From assembly GCA_030847615.1 (NCBI GenBank), contig JAUMIR010000004.1, forward strand, positions 185,630,501-185,694,500: a stretch of DNA of 64,000 nucleotides. The letters run 5' to 3'. Below the pieces are notes generated by a model. That model was not told where the DNA came from. It searched no databases and saw nothing but the letters and a program-made list of their open reading frames with translations. Origin of the DNA: Gambelia wislizenii (lineage: Eukaryota > Chordata > Lepidosauria > Squamata > Crotaphytidae). Of this stretch, positions 8,914 to 20,450 are shown piece after piece (the first letter of the stretch is position 1; every line of letters starts with the position of its first letter). The position numbers and the translations under genes are program-made.

Positions 8914-10747
8914 GTGGAGCGTGCTAACTGGAGTCACGTACACTCTAACCCAGAAGTAATGTTGCCTTCACTTGTGGATGAGACACAGACTAGCGAGGAG
9001 CAACAGCAGGCTGCTGGATCAGGCATTGGCAGTTCCCCAAAATCTGAAGGGAAACGTCCAAAGCAGGAGTCCTCTGACACAGAAAATGAATCAAACGCAG
9101 ACTCTGACAGTGATCAAGCTGAGCCTGTCATTCCCCAATGTTCTAACAGAGAGACAAGGGGGTTGCCACCTCTGAGATTCACTGTGCAAAATGTAAAAGT
9201 GTGCCAAATGACTTTTGAACCTGACAGTTTTACTGATGTCCTGAAGTTGTCTCAAAAAGAGCAACAAAAGTGGAAACAGGCAATGGAGAGTGAAATGCAA
9301 TCCATTGCAGACCATGACAAGTATGATTTGGTGCCATTGCCAGAGGGGCAGAAGGCTGTGGGTTGCCACTGGGTGTATACAAGAAAACAGATGCACGATG
9401 GCAATGTTAAGTACAAAGCATGTTTGGTGGCAAAGGAGTATTCACAGATAAGGTATCTGAATTATGATCAAGTTTTTGCCTCCACTGCCAGGACACAAAG
9501 TATCAAAATTGCTTTGTCTGTTGCAAGTCTGCACAAGTTCAAAGTTAATCACTTTGATGTAGAGACTGCCTATTTGAATGCCTCACTGGATGAGTGCATA
9601 TATGTTGAACAAGCTCCTGGATTTCATAGTGGGGGGGCAGATCATGTGAAGAGGCTTTGTATGGACTAAAGCAAAGTGGGAGATGTTGGTACCTATGTTT
9701 GGGTGAACAGCTGAATAATGTTGGTTTTCAGAACAGCATTGCTGATCCATGTTTGTACACAAGAGGTTTTGACCAGATTATGAAATCTTAATAGTTTTTA
9801 TAGATGATCTTTGTTTGATCACACAAACTGACATTCAGGTGCAGAAGTTTAAAGAGGAGCTAAGTTCAAAACTCAAACTTAAAGACCTTGGTCAAATTAA
9901 AAATTATTTGGCGGTAGATTTTCAAAGACTTGAAAATGGTGATTTCAAGATGAGCCAAATCCAGAAAATTGAAAAGGTGCTATATCTCTGTAATATGTCT
10001 CAATATTAACCTGCATGAACTCCTATGTGTTCAGATTTTATAAATATTACAGATGATAGGTTGTTTGAATGTTCTGACCTTTTTCATTCTGTAATTGGAA
10101 TTTTGTTGTATATTGCAAAATGGTCTCGCCCTGATATTGAATATGCTGTCAATATTCTGTCAGAAAGGTGTCAAAGCCAACCCAAACATGATTGGCAAGG
10201 TTTAAAAAGGGTGCTTAGATATTTACGTGGCACTTTGGATCATGATGTGATAATTAGCTCACAAGGCTGACATGAGCTAAAATGTTACATAGATGCAGAT
10301 TTCGCCAGTGAAGTCTGCGATAGAAAATCCAATTCAGGGATGGTTATTTTTTATGCTGACACTGCCATTCATTGGGGATCAAAAAAACAGTCAACTATTG
10401 TTTTGAGTTCTGCAGAGGCAGAATATGTGGCTTTGTCGAATTTCGTTTCTGAACTGATTTATTTGAGGCAATTTTTTAGTGATTTGGGTATCCCAATTGA
10501 GGAGCCCATTAAAGTTTTTGAAGATTCTCAAGCTTGCATAAAAATGGTGACTGCAGAGGGGGTGAAAAATAGAAACAAACATGTTCCTGTAAAATTTCAG
10601 AATGTCAGAGAAGCTATTCAGAATGGTTTGATTAATTTGATTTATTGCCCCAGTGAAGAGAATGTGGCAGATTTGTTTACTAAAGCATTGGGTGTAACAA
10701 AACATAATTATCTGTGCAACAAACTGGGTGTAATGTCTGAAGTGTAA
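8914..10747 (+). pseudogene. Copia-2 reverse transcriptase and RNase H (frameshifted)
   Basis: The reverse transcriptase N-terminus lies at 8914-9669 (WKQAMESEMQSI, GCHWVYTRKQ, FDVETAYLNASLDE). The catalytic block, in another frame, is near 9797 (FIDDLCL in place of the usual YVDD). The RT end is at 9815-10270 (KDLGQIKNYLAVDF, RPDIEYAVNIL) and RNase H at 10340-10747 (WGSKKQSTIVLSSAEAEY, FEDSQACI, YCPSEENVADLFTKAL). It ends 33 bp before the 3' LTR. Internal stops make it inactive. Confidence 0.85.
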
Positions 10748-10763
10748 AATGTATTTGCCTGGA

Positions 10764-10779
10764 TGAAAAATTAGAGGGG
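10764..10779 (+). other. Polypurine tract of copia-2
   Basis: A purine-rich run ending AGAGGGG directly abuts the 3' LTR, as needed for plus-strand priming. Confidence 0.7.
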
Positions 10780-11277
10780 TGTCAGGGAAAATGGGTGTTG
10801 TAATTAAAATCCACGAGCCTTTTTTAGATAATTTTAATCACCAGGCAAAAACAGCCAGCTAATCTTGCTGAAGGTTGTAAATCTGTCAGGATTGGCACCC
10901 TGGTTCTCTTGAGCCTGGCCTTTTCAAGGCTAGGTAAACAGAGTAGAGATGGGAATAGTTTTGTTTCTCAGAGTGAATTGAATGTCTTGTAAGCTTTCCA
11001 TTATAAAAGCAGGAGAGAACGTTGGTGTATGCAATGCAAGCTGCTTTTTCTCTTTTAGTTTTGAAGAAACCATGGAGAGTCACAGTAGCAGAAATGAATC
11101 CTCTGTGTATTTTGTTTAACTTGTTAATCTTGTAATAAAGCTATGGAAGTTTTTTGGACTCTATTGGATTTTTACCAGATATATGCAATCCTTTTGCTCA
11201 AAGCTCACGCCTTCTGCTGAAACTCTGCAACAGTCTCACTGCCTTGCCAGGCAGGGTGAGCATCGTATTCCATGAGA
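10780..11277 (+). repeat. 3' LTR of copia-2
   Basis: It is nearly identical to 5949-6450. It begins TGTCAGGGAAAATGGG, lacks 4 bp relative to the 5' LTR near 10959, and keeps the TATAAA and AATAAAG signals. Confidence 0.88.
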
Positions 11278-11374
11278 GAGCTCTGGGGACTTGACATGCA
11301 AATGCCCCTCTCTTGTGTTGCTCTATCCAGTGTAATTTGAGCCAGAAGCTTCAATTCCACATTCAATTCCAGAT

Positions 11375-11567
11375 CTTGAGGCTGGTCTGCCTCATGTTGC
11401 TAGCTTCTAGCTTCACAGACAAATGGTTGTAAAATTCTAAAATTACTTGGGGAAAAGAAGGATGGGAAGTGACCTCTGCATGTAAAAAGGAAGTAAATAC
11501 AAGTCAAGAACACACACACACACACAGAGTTGTAAACAAGTGTTGATGCTTCTTCACTTCCAACACT
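11375..11567 (-). repeat. Truncated 5' LTR of copia-1
   Basis: The sequence from GAGGCTGGTCTGCC to GCTTCTTCACTTCCAACA matches about half of the LTR at 3793-4189 in the same orientation. The other half is missing. The stretch 11278-11374 between it and the copia-2 insertion is presumably what remains of the copia-1 leader/gag region. Confidence 0.75.
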
Positions 11568-11814
11568 AAAGTGAAGGAAAGGGGTCCCAGCAGGCCTGGA
11601 AATCCCCCTTCTGTCTCCCTCTCACTTTCCTGCAGCTGTTTGGCTTTGAGGTTTTGCTGTCCCCCTCTCCAAATGATGACTGATAGCTCCTGGGCTCGAA
11701 AAATATCACTGAGCTCGTCCTGCACAGGAAAAAGAGATTCTGGGAGTAATAAACTGGGCTCCTAGAATGCTCTTCATTAAAATCTGCAAGGGCATTTTCT
11801 TGAGGGCCACCAGT

Positions 11815-12090
11815 ACAGGGCCCTGGAGGCATAGTGGTTAAATTCCAGTACTGTAAGTCACCATGTTGTAAGTTCAATTCCATTGGTCTCCAAGATTCAG
11901 TCAGCCTTCCATCCTTTTGTAGGTTGGTAAAATGAGTACCTGGCTTGTGGGGGCAATTAGCTAATACACATTGGAAACTGCTTAATGCAGTGTAGATGTG
12001 TAAATTGCTATTGCTTAACCATTCGTAAGCTGCTCTGATAGCCTTTGTGGCTGAAGAGCAGGGTATAAATACCTAATTAAATTAAATTTA
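11815..12090 (+). mobile_element. tRNA-derived SINE
   Basis: A tRNA-like head (GGAGGCATAGTGGTTAAAT, B-box-like AGTTCAATTCC at about 11871-11881) is followed by a non-tRNA body ending in a TAATTAAATTAAATT tail. The body (GGTTGGTAAAATGAGTACC) is typical of reptile tRNA SINEs. The exact family is not settled. Confidence 0.55.
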
Positions 12091-12093
12091 AAA

Positions 12094-12210
12094 AGTGTGG
12101 TGCAGTGGACTTTGGGAGGCCAGGGTTCGAATCCTGATGGGCTATGGAAACCCTTGGGTAAATCATACTTTCTCAAGCCTAAAAGGAAGGCAATGGTGTT
12201 AGGGTGTATG
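12094..12210 (+). mobile_element. MIR/CORE-type SINE, 5' two-thirds
   Basis: The tRNA head (GTGTGGTGCAGTGG, B box GGTTCGAATCC) is followed by TATGGAAACCC and AAGGAAGGCAATGG, the same family as 1399-1603 but on the plus strand. It directly follows the preceding SINE. Confidence 0.7.
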
Positions 12211-13093
12211 AGCTTACAAATTAAAAATTCATTAAAGATCCCAGGGGGGCTTAGTTTTGTTCAAAGTTAAAATGGTTAAGAATTAACTTCTAGAATACCA
12301 GAGTGGTAGAGACTGGAATACGGACAGGACTCAATTAGTAAAGCACTCAGAACTCAAGCCACTTAAGAACAAAAGAAAACAACTTCTTCTTAAGCATTTA
12401 CTACTTAAGCGTTTACTAATGGTTTTTCAATCTACATATGCATGGGAAGCTACATTCTAGCTGCCTAGGGATCTAGGTTAGGCTAAATATCATCACTCAC
12501 CAATCCAGTGAGATGGGCGGGGGGGGGGGGGAATAGGTAAGGCAGCCATCCGTACAGGAACATGGGGGGGGTGCTTCCTTCTTCCTTGGAGAACAGAATA
12601 AAGAGTAATAAAACTTTGAAACTGCGAGGTCAGTAGACCTGGCTTACATGATGACAGGATGATCATCCAGCTTGGCTATGACTGAGATACAAGCCAAGTG
12701 CACTAAGGATAGTTTGAGGAGAAGGGGAGGAACTCTTTCACATGCAGGAGGTCCCTAAAAACTTCCTAAGACTTGCTTAGCTCTACTAGCAAGCAAGTGG
12801 GGGGGGGGTGCAGGAAGAATGCTGATTTTTCCAACAAATGGCAAACCTCCTCTGAATAAATCTTGTTATAAATAATAGAGTAGCCAAAAAGTTGAAGTTG
12901 AAGGCATAAAACAACCAAAATGAGCAAGGGTTTTGGGAGTTGCTCACATTTGCTTGATCCCTGTTCAAATGGTGCCTCCAACTGGCAGGAGCAAGGACTC
13001 TCTCTAGGACAAATGTCATTATGGAAGTCCCATCCTCCTGCAAATGTGGTGGAACTCCCATAATTCTGCAATGATTACATTTCCAAACAGCAA
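12211..13093. other. Unassigned stretch
   Basis: No gene was recognised. It holds short G-runs at about 12518-12530, 12565-12571 and 12800-12809. Confidence 0.45.
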
Positions 13094-13097
13094 ACAG

Positions 13098-13739
13098 TGA
13101 TTGTCTGATCAACAGGACCGGGAAACTAAGGGTTAAGGTCTTTAACCCTTCCTGGGAGGTGGAGATCATCTCCTGATATAAGATCATCATGACATCTCAT
13201 CACCAGACACCGCACTGACCAATGAGAATTGGGGAATGATCACCAGACACTAGACTGGCGAATGAGAATTTGGGTATGGTAATTTGGAAAAGGTTTTATA
13301 CCTGCCTGGGCCATGTGGCCAGAGAGAGACACAGAGTGACACAGAAAGCTCTCTGGGGGAATGGAAATACCTCAGAGAACCATGCCCTGAGTGAGCATGT
13401 GGCTGGGGCCTGGCTTAGGAAAAGCATATGGCCCAGCCAGCTTGAACACCAGATTTAACCCGCATAGATCTGGTAATATAAGTAGTCTTCTTTGTGCAGG
13501 GAACAGTTTAGTTAGATTGTGTCTGGGTTATTTTTTATTTGTTTTCCTTGACTGAACATATACCTGCTTTCTATCTTTGTAACTTTAAGCTTTAACCTAG
13601 AGAAAAAAGCCTTTTCTTCATGAAACGATTTCCCTCTTAAACTTGTTTTAACTTGCTTGAATAAAAATAAGCCTTCTATTTTCCTCTCCACTCTGTGCTA
13701 GTGTAGATGCACAGAGAGAAAGAGGAGGCCCGCCTCACA
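13098..13739 (+). repeat. Solo LTR, retrovirus-like, with 4-bp target duplication
   Basis: The 642-bp unit begins TG and ends CA and is flanked on both sides by ACAG (13094-13097 and 13740-13743). A TATA-like TTTTATAC lies near 13294 and AATAAA at about 13660. The U3-like part holds two tandem copies of a roughly 40-bp unit containing ACCAATGAGAATT (about 13199-13277). No internal coding region remains, so this is a solo LTR left by recombination. The 4-bp duplication fits a gammaretrovirus-like ERV or some gypsy elements. The class cannot be settled without a library match. Confidence 0.72.
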
Positions 13740-13779
13740 ACAGGCCTTCAAAGCTCTTCACACAGGTACACTCATCCTT

Positions 13780-14180
13780 ACAGCAACAAAGTTGGGTACT
13801 ATTATTCTCCACTATTACTATTACAATTTCTGTGTATGACTGTGAAAGCTGGATAGTGAAGACAGCTGGCAGGGAGAAAATCAAAGCATTTGAAATGTGG
13901 TGCTGGAGGAGAGTTCTACAAATACCATGAACTTCCCTAAAGACAAATGAATGGGCCCTTGGGCAAATCAGGACTGAACTCTCATTAGAAGCCAAAATGA
14001 TCAAACTGAGGCTAGAGTACTTTAGACACATCATGGAACACATCATGAGTCAACATGAATCACTAGAAAATATGCTAATACTTAGTAAATTTGAAGGAAT
14101 TAGAAATGAGGGAGACCTGGAAAGTGGTCTCCCTCTTCCAATCAAAGAAGCAATAGCCTTGCATTTGCAGGAACTGAGAT
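13780..14180 (+). pseudogene. BovB-type (RTE) LINE ORF2 C-terminal remnant
   Basis: The plus strand encodes broken pieces of the BovB C-terminal domain: YDCESWIVKTAG, KAFEMWCWRRVLQIP, then in another frame LRLEYFRHIM and SLENMLILSKFEG. These match the well-known BovB pattern (FEMWCWRR, KLxYFGHxM, SLEKxLMLGK). Stops and frameshifts are frequent, so it is an old 5'-truncated copy. Confidence 0.75.
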
Positions 14181-14184
14181 GACA

Positions 14185-14408
14185 GGCTGCATCTACAATG
14201 TAGAAATAATACAGTTTGACACCCACTTTAACTACAATGACTCAGTCTTACAGAATCCTGGGATTTGTGGTTTTGTGAGGCACCAGCGGTCTTTGGCAGA
14301 GAAGGCAAAAGACCTTGTAAAACTACAAATTCCAGGATCCCATAAGATGGAGCTACAGCACTTGAAGTGGTGTCAAACTGCATTATTTCTGCAGTGTAGA
14401 TGCATCCA
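14185..14408. mobile_element. Palindromic MITE, about 224 bp
   Basis: The two halves are inverted repeats: GCATCTACAATGTAGAAATA at the left pairs with TATTTCTGCAGTGTAGATGC at the right, and the middle pairs across GGGATTTGTGGTTTTG and AAAACTACAAATTCCAGG. This long-hairpin form is a non-autonomous DNA transposon; the superfamily is not decided because no clear target duplication is seen. Confidence 0.75.
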
Positions 14409-14501
14409 GGGTTTCTTGGAGTTCTCTCATTCGTAGGGTCATCATAGTTTAAAGCCAACTTGAGGGCAATTAACAACAAACTTATTAGCCACATAAGGCT
14501 C

Positions 14502-14506
<5 letters not shown>

Positions 14507-14537
<31 letters not shown>
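14507..14537. repeat. (GT)n microsatellite
   Basis: A run of about 15 GT units interrupts otherwise unique sequence. Confidence 0.9.
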
Positions 14538-14538
<1 letters not shown>

Positions 14539-14539
14539 T

Positions 14540-15060
14540 ATTCCCCACAGCACCAACAGCTCCAAACTCCTAGTGCATTGCCATTTGATTCGGAAACAAT
14601 CAGCTTTCACGTTTGACCTCTTGGGAAACTCATAGGGCAGAAGTTCAAGCCAATCTACTGAGACGTGGGGGGGGTATTTCTGATATAGAGAAAGGAGGAG
14701 AATTAACAGCTCCTAAACACTCTTCACTGGAAGCAGCGCTGTGGGTGCATTTCTCTGATGCCTTTTCTAGACATTCCGCACAGAGGCGGAATTAACCACT
14801 GAGTATGTTCTCTTGCATAAACCCCCATCTTGGATGTGCAAAAGAAGTGCTCCTCTTGGTTGAGCATGAGTTGAGTGGACAAACACCCCGTGATAGACGC
14901 GGTGATTGGCAAGGATGTGCCATTTTTCAAACAACAACAACAACACAATGTTTAAAACCTCTTTGATTCCATCCACACATTTCTTCATTGACAAAGAGAA
15001 ACAGGGCACTGCTGGACCAATAAATATTGGTGGGGGGGAGAGGGTAATAATTCAACTATT
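14540..15060. other. Unassigned stretch
   Basis: Nothing gene-like was found. A short (AAC)n run lies at about 14929-14945 and a G-run near 15030. A fragment of an unclassified reptile repeat (GCCTGGAAAAAACCC, CGTGAAAGCCTTCGAC) follows at about 15062-15140. Confidence 0.4.
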
Positions 15061-15269
15061 CCAGAACACGGCCTCACAGCCTGGAAAAAACCCAAGGAAA
15101 ATCTATGGATGCCAGCCGTGAAAGCCTTCGACTTCACAAATCCAACATATGTTGCCCAAGCCTTGGATCTGGCTCACGGGGGCATCTGTTGGCGCAGTGC
15201 GCAGGTGGGAGAGCACGGAGGTCTCCATGGCTTTCCTTTGAGACTCAAGAGACCGGGTTCTGTCTAGAT

Positions 15270-15357
15270 CAGTGGTTCCCAACAAGCTTGGCCAACAGTC
15301 AGGAATTCTGGGACCTGAAGCCCAAACACCTGGAGAACCAAAGTTTGGAAAGCCCTG
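15270..15357. mobile_element. Short hAT MITE with 8-bp target duplication
   Basis: The ends CAGTGGTTCCCAA and TTGGAAAGCCCTG are inverted repeats of the family seen at 3394-3529. Flanks are GTCTAGAT (15262-15269) and GTCAAGAT (15358-15365), an 8-bp duplication with one mismatch. The copy is an internally deleted form of 88 bp. Confidence 0.8.
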
Positions 15358-15518
15358 GTCAAGATCCCACCTGAAAAGCTTCTTCGGGTTCCAGGTAAAC
15401 CCAAGAAGGGAGCTTGTCCAGCAGCCTCTAATGCCCCTCGGTATCACCTTTGACCATTCCCATGAGTCCATTTGTCACTGAAATGTTTATTTTGGTGCTC
15501 ATCTGCTTTTACTCCCTT

Positions 15519-16520
15519 TTCATCTTGGAAAGATGTGACCAGTGGGGTGCCACAGGGTTCTGTCCTGGGCCCAGTGCTATTCAACATCTTTATCAATGAC
15601 TTGGATGAGGGAATTAGGGGCATACTTATCAAATTTGCAGATGACACCAAATTAGGAGGAGTAGCTAATACCCTAGAGGACAGGATCAAAATTCAGAATG
15701 ACCTGAATAGACTGGAGAGCTGGGCCAAAGCTAACAAAATGAAATTCAATACGGAGAAATGTAAGGTACTGCACTTAGGGCGGAAAAATGAAATGCATAG
15801 ATATAGGATGGGAGAGACTTGGCTGAACGAGACTATGTGCGAAAGGGATCTAGGAGTCCTGGTAGACCACACGTTGAACATAAGTCAACAGTGTGATGAG
15901 GCAGCTAAAAAGGCCAATGCGATTTTGGGCTGTATCAATAGAAGTATAGTGTCCAGATCAAGGGAAGTAATAGTGCCACTCTATTCTGCCTTGGTCAGAC
16001 CTCACCTAGAATACTGCGTCCCGTTATGAGCACCACAATTCAAAAAGGATATTGACAAATTGGAGCATGTCCAGAGAAGGGCAACTAAAATGGTGAAAGG
16101 TCTGGAAACCATGCCTTATAAGGAGAGACTTAGGCAGCTGGGTATGTTTAGCCTGGAAAAAAGACGGTTAAGAGGCAATATGATAGCCCTGTTTAAGTAT
16201 TTGAAGGGATGTCACGCTGAGGATGGAGCAGGCTTGTTTTCTGCTGCTCCAGAGACTGGAACACGGAGCAATGGATGCAAGCTCCAGGAACAGAGATTCC
16301 ACCTCAACATTAGGAGGAACTTTTTGACAGTAAGAGCTGTTCGGCAGTGGAACACATTCCCTTGGAGTGTGGTGGGGTCTCCTTCCTTGGAGGTCTTTAA
16401 ACAGAGGCTGGATTGCCATCTGTCGGGGAGTCTTTGATCAAGATTTCCTGCGTGGCAGGGGGTTGGACTGGATGGCCCTCGTGGTCTCTTCCAACTCTAC
16501 AATTCTATGATTCTATGATT
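15519..16520 (+). mobile_element. 5'-truncated CR1 LINE
   Basis: It begins in the reverse transcriptase ([19 protein letters not shown]), continues through FADDTKLGG and the C-terminal domain ([24 protein letters not shown]), and ends in an (ATTCTATG)n tail, the CR1 3' hallmark. The frame is open from 15472 to 16027, where a TGA replaces a coding codon, and resumes to 16437. This is a recent but inactive copy. Confidence 0.92.
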
Positions 16521-16639
16521 CCCAAGGGTGGTGTAATTTGCCCTATGCAACTCCTCACGAAAACACGGGGCTGCCAACTTCTCTGCAGGCACAGTTCAGC
16601 TGTCAATTTTGACTGATAAAGCCCTACACAACCCCAGAA

Positions 16640-16765
16640 AATATTTTAAAACACCGGCTGTGATGGACCCCAACTCCCACCATTGCAACCACCATGATTA
16701 TGCTGGCTAAGACTGATGGGAGATTTATCCCACATGTTTGATGGGCACCAGGTTAGGGAAGGATT
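16640..16765. repeat. Fragment of a dispersed hAT-like MITE
   Basis: The sequence has the signature GGACCCCAACTCCCACCATTG ... GATGGGAGATTTATCCC ... GGTTAGGGAAGG. Related fragments lie at about 19285-19395, 31575-31640, 32075-32185 and 40395-40515. All are degraded and lack clear ends. Confidence 0.5.
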
Positions 16766-16909
16766 GAGGTTCCATGTAAGGCTGGTTTTGCAACCATCCC
16801 AGAATCTCCTGGAGTGCAAAAAGAGGTTCTGTCATCATTCTTGAACTGGTGATTAATCTTTCAATTAGGTGGGACCAGAAATTTTGCCCACTTCTAGAAT
16901 TTGCTGTTA

Positions 16910-17119
16910 TAGTCAGCCCTCATTATCCACGGATTTGGCATCCATGGATTCCACCATCCATGACTTGAAAATATTCCCTGCCCCCCAAAAATTCCAAGTA
17001 AGAAACCTTGATTTTACCATTTTATATGCCATTATATATAATGGAACTTGAGCATCCACAGATTTTGGTATTCACAGGGATCCTGGAACCAAACCCCAGT
17101 GGATACCAAGGGCCCACTG
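16910..17119 (-). mobile_element. Tigger-like (Tc1/mariner, pogo group) MITE
   Basis: The terminal repeats are TAGTCAGCCCTCATTATCC and CCAAGGGCCCACTG, flanked by TA on both sides (16908-16909 and 17120-17121). The body (ATCCACGGATTTGGCATCC, GAAAATATTCCC) matches the copy at 62174-62401 in inverse orientation. Confidence 0.82.
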
Positions 17120-17121
17120 TA

Positions 17122-18967
17122 TTTTGTTTCATTTTTTGGAATTTGGGGCAGCCTATTCAGTCCCAGAGGATTCCATGGGCAGAACATTAGCCCTTCGACC
17201 TACTGAAATTGCCCAACCCTGCTTTAAAGTCTGGGACAAGCAGAGAACCTGTAGGACACCTGCTCCCATCTGAAGTAATCCAGCAGTTAAAGCAATCTTG
17301 CCTGGAGGCCCTATAGTCCATGGTGGCCTTCTTAGAGAGGGAGGGAGATATCTACCTGGCACCTGTTTATATAATGGGTGCCACTGTGCCAGGCAATATC
17401 CATTTTGCTTCATTGTATTTTGAGGAATCGATTAGGTGGTGGTTTTCTAGCTATCTGGATAGATTTCCATTTTCATTTTGTGTGTTTGCACTTTGGTTTC
17501 AGTGGTTAAATAATGGACCTGTGGACTTTATGGCTTTGTTTGTACTTTCTTGTGTCCTAAACTGATTGCACCCATTTGATTTCTATTTTTAGGATGTTTG
17601 AAGAAAGGCAGAGGGAGACAATTTTTTTTATCAACTAACTGAACTCCCAAAGTTGGGCCATTTTTAGCCAAGATCAGTTGGTGGTGTGTCATCTCTTCTG
17701 TAAATCCAGTGAAGGAAGAATTCATTAGTATTCAGAAGTGCACAGATAAGTCTTTCCTTGTGAAAGTTTTTTTCCAGGATTTTTTTTAAAGCCACATACA
17801 TCTTTTTAATCAAGAAAGGGGATCCCCTGGCAAGTGTGGGAAACAACACAATTGCCCTCGGAAATTTCAAGCCGGGTCCCTTTTTCTTGCTCAGGAAGTG
17901 CCACCTTTCCCATTCCCCAGGGATCCCCAGAGGTGTTAATCTCTGTTTTCTTTCTATCAGCTACATACAGTGAATCTGAGATCCACATCTACAGTATGGT
18001 GTGACTGGGCCAAGGGGAGTCTCTTTTGCAAAGTGTAACAATCCATAATGGCTTTCCTGTAAATGGCACCTAGGGACAGATTAATCCTGTTACAGCTCTA
18101 CATCCTTGTTCGCTTCCTAATAAACATGTAAGGAGAAGGAGGGGAGGAGGAGGTTTAGTTCCCTTTTTCAAAAAGCTGAAACATCATAGGATGAGGTGGA
18201 AATTACATGCTGATAGGCAAATCTTGAAGCTTGTCCTGAATTGTGGGAGAAGAAAGGAATAGGAAACTATGGGATTAATATACTGAAACCAATGATTGCC
18301 CTGATTTGTGGATTAGCCTGTATAAGCAAATTGGGGTTGTAGTGTATCAGTATTCATCTCCTAATGTCTTTTTAGCCAGCCCCCCTCCCTGCTTTTACCA
18401 AAGCCTCCTAGCAAAGACTCTTGAAGTCCATGAATATCTTTACAAGTGCTTCAGAGGTCTTGGGCCTAACCAGTATCAGCTGTGTTTATCATCTTTTGCA
18501 AACTTGAAAAAAAAGCAGAGGGTTTTTTGGTGTTTTTTTTTTAGTTGGAATTGAAATTAGTGTCTCTCTCTGTTGGGGGGGGGTTCTTCCTACATATTTT
18601 TAATATCAGAAAGAGAAGGGACAGGGCAGATGAAATTTTAACCTAATATTAAACAAGCAAGGAAAAGGTGGGAAAATGCATTGCTTCCCACTGAATCCTC
18701 TCTAAGAAAGTTTTATCTGTGTGAATAATGCTGTCAAGACATGTTTTCCCCCTATTCGTTTTTTTAAAAAATCACTTTTAAAAAAGGATTTTTATTCCAC
18801 TTTAATGCATAATAGAGATAGACAAAAAGGTTCTCAGTTACATATTGTAACATTCCAGTATAACAATAGCAGAGAAATACAACACAAGGAGAGAACCTCA
18901 TTGGTCATACGTTTCTATAAAGGCTGGCAATGTGCAAATATATATTCATTTGTAGATTTTTTTTTTT
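17122..18967. other. Unassigned stretch with possible conserved non-coding sequence
   Basis: No gene or transposon is recognisable. About 17930-18260 is repeat-free, of moderate GC, and holds GATTAATCC (homeodomain-type) and AATAAACATG near 18117; it could be regulatory, but this is only a guess from texture. Confidence 0.35.
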
Positions 18968-18974
18968 GTACATC

Positions 18975-19049
18975 ATTCTGTCAAATGTTGCAAACATTGT
19001 TAGACCTGTTGTTAAATTCTGTCAAATCTTGCAAACATTGTTAGATCCA
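18975..19049. repeat. Two-copy tandem duplication, about 40 bp unit
   Basis: TTCTGTCAAATGTTGCAAAC and TTCTGTCAAATCTTGCAAAC head two adjacent copies of a unit that ends CATTGTTAGA. Confidence 0.7.
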
Positions 19050-19284
19050 CCTATGTCCACTGGAGATGGAGAAAGATTACCTTTCCAATACTTAAGTTTC
19101 AGTCCTTTTGCAGCTGCAGTCCTAGATATGCTGACTTGGAAAAGAATTGCATTGGACTTAGTTGTGAGCAAGATCTATACAGGACTGCACCATCGGTTGC
19201 TTAATTCTAATGATGTAATGGCTCCTATTTATCTGGCAAAACGAAGGGAGAAGCCTGATATTTTAAAATCCCAATAATTTAAAT

Positions 19285-19395
19285 TAGGGATGGGCTGCCA
19301 GCATTCCTCACTACTGCCTATGCTGACTAGGGATACTGGGGCTTGCAGTCTAACAATATCTGGAGAGCCATAGGATTACCATCCCTGATTAAATG
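19285..19395. repeat. Degraded hAT-like MITE fragment
   Basis: AGGGATGGGCTGCCAGCATTC ... GGGGCTTGCAGTC ... ATCTGGAGAGCC ... CATCCCTGATT resembles the dispersed MITE at 16640-16765. Confidence 0.45.
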
Positions 19396-20190
19396 AAAGA
19401 TGGCCAGGATCTGTATTCTCAAAGGCCAGTCTGCTTACCAGATGTCTTCCAGCTTGAAATGATCCTGCCACTCACTCTCAAGCTCCATGGTAATATTGTC
19501 ACTATCACTAAAGACTTCAAAAGACCCTTAGGAAGCACCTGCATCCAGGCATAGCATACCAACCAACTGTGTTTCTTACAAATTGAAAGCATTTCTCTTT
19601 TTCTGACAGATGAAAGTGTTGGCATCCAATTTTTGACAAAACTCAGCCAAAATATAGCCAGGCCACCATATCAGAGTGGCATGGGAGGCAGATTCAAACC
19701 ATAGGCTGATAGTTGGGGAGCCTTGGTGGAAATCATTCCAGTTGAAATGCAGAGCACTGAACAATAGGAACCTTTGCCTTTTTTTTTTTTTTTACATAGC
19801 GACAAAGTGATAGGAGCATTTTTGTTTAGCACTATGCTATTAGAGTCAAAGAAGCAGACCCAGAAAATCAAATGGCAATTTATATTACATCTGGGTGGGA
19901 CTTCCACACAGCACTTTTTTGTTGTTCTTCCCTGAAAGAAAGGATGGGGGGAGCGGGTGCCCCATCCCCAACCAATTAAGGTAGAATATTCCAGTCTATC
20001 ACCCAAAGTTTGAGTCAGAGTAGCAGTTTCTTACTATTCTCTGTGTGAATTGGCCCACTTTGTGCCAAGATATTTGATGATCAGCAACAACAATTTTGTG
20101 AATGGCCACAGTTAATAATATAATTTTCACTCTCAGTACTATCTATGTTTAATTCCCCTCTGAGTTCACTGCCTAAATCCCACCCCAGCA
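19396..20190. other. Unassigned stretch
   Basis: No gene was found; a T-run is at about 19779-19792. Confidence 0.45.
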
Positions 20191-20194
20191 GTAT

Positions 20195-20343
20195 GTACTT
20201 TATCTATGTATGTATTTATGTATCTGTATCTCTAGCTATATAAACATACCTCTATCTGAAATTCTGGATTTTACTCCATGAATTTGATAAAATTGGGCTA
20301 TAAGCCACAAAAATTCATGTTATATATATGTACATATATACAT

Positions 20344-20382
<39 letters not shown>

Positions 20383-20450
20383 TAAGTGTTAGTCTCTTAG
20401 GTGCCACAGGGCTCTTTGTTGTCATTCTACCCTTCCAGTTTTCAGTTGCT
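20195..20450. repeat. AT-rich microsatellites and repeat fragment
   Basis: TATG/TATC units at about 20200-20245 and a long (TA)n tract with interruptions at about 20320-20380 are followed by AGTGTTAGTCTCTTAGGTGC, a fragment of a dispersed reptile repeat of unclear class. Confidence 0.6.

Larger units (their letters stand above)
5949..11277 (+). mobile_element. Complete Ty1/copia LTR retrotransposon (copia-2), degenerate
   Basis: It consists of a 502-bp 5' LTR, a primer binding site, a gag-pol region, a polypurine tract and a 498-bp 3' LTR. The flanks are GAGAT (5944-5948) and GAGCT (11278-11282), a 5-bp target duplication with one mismatch. The order protease, integrase, RT, RNase H is diagnostic of copia rather than gypsy. 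The LTRs differ by a few substitutions and a 4-bp indel. The coding region has several frameshifts, so it cannot move by itself. It is inserted in copia-1, whose sequence resumes at 11278. Confidence 0.9.

Noticed and set aside
13780..14180. Host gene exon with zinc-binding domain
   Set aside because: The peptide words match the BovB LINE C-terminus and are broken by stops.
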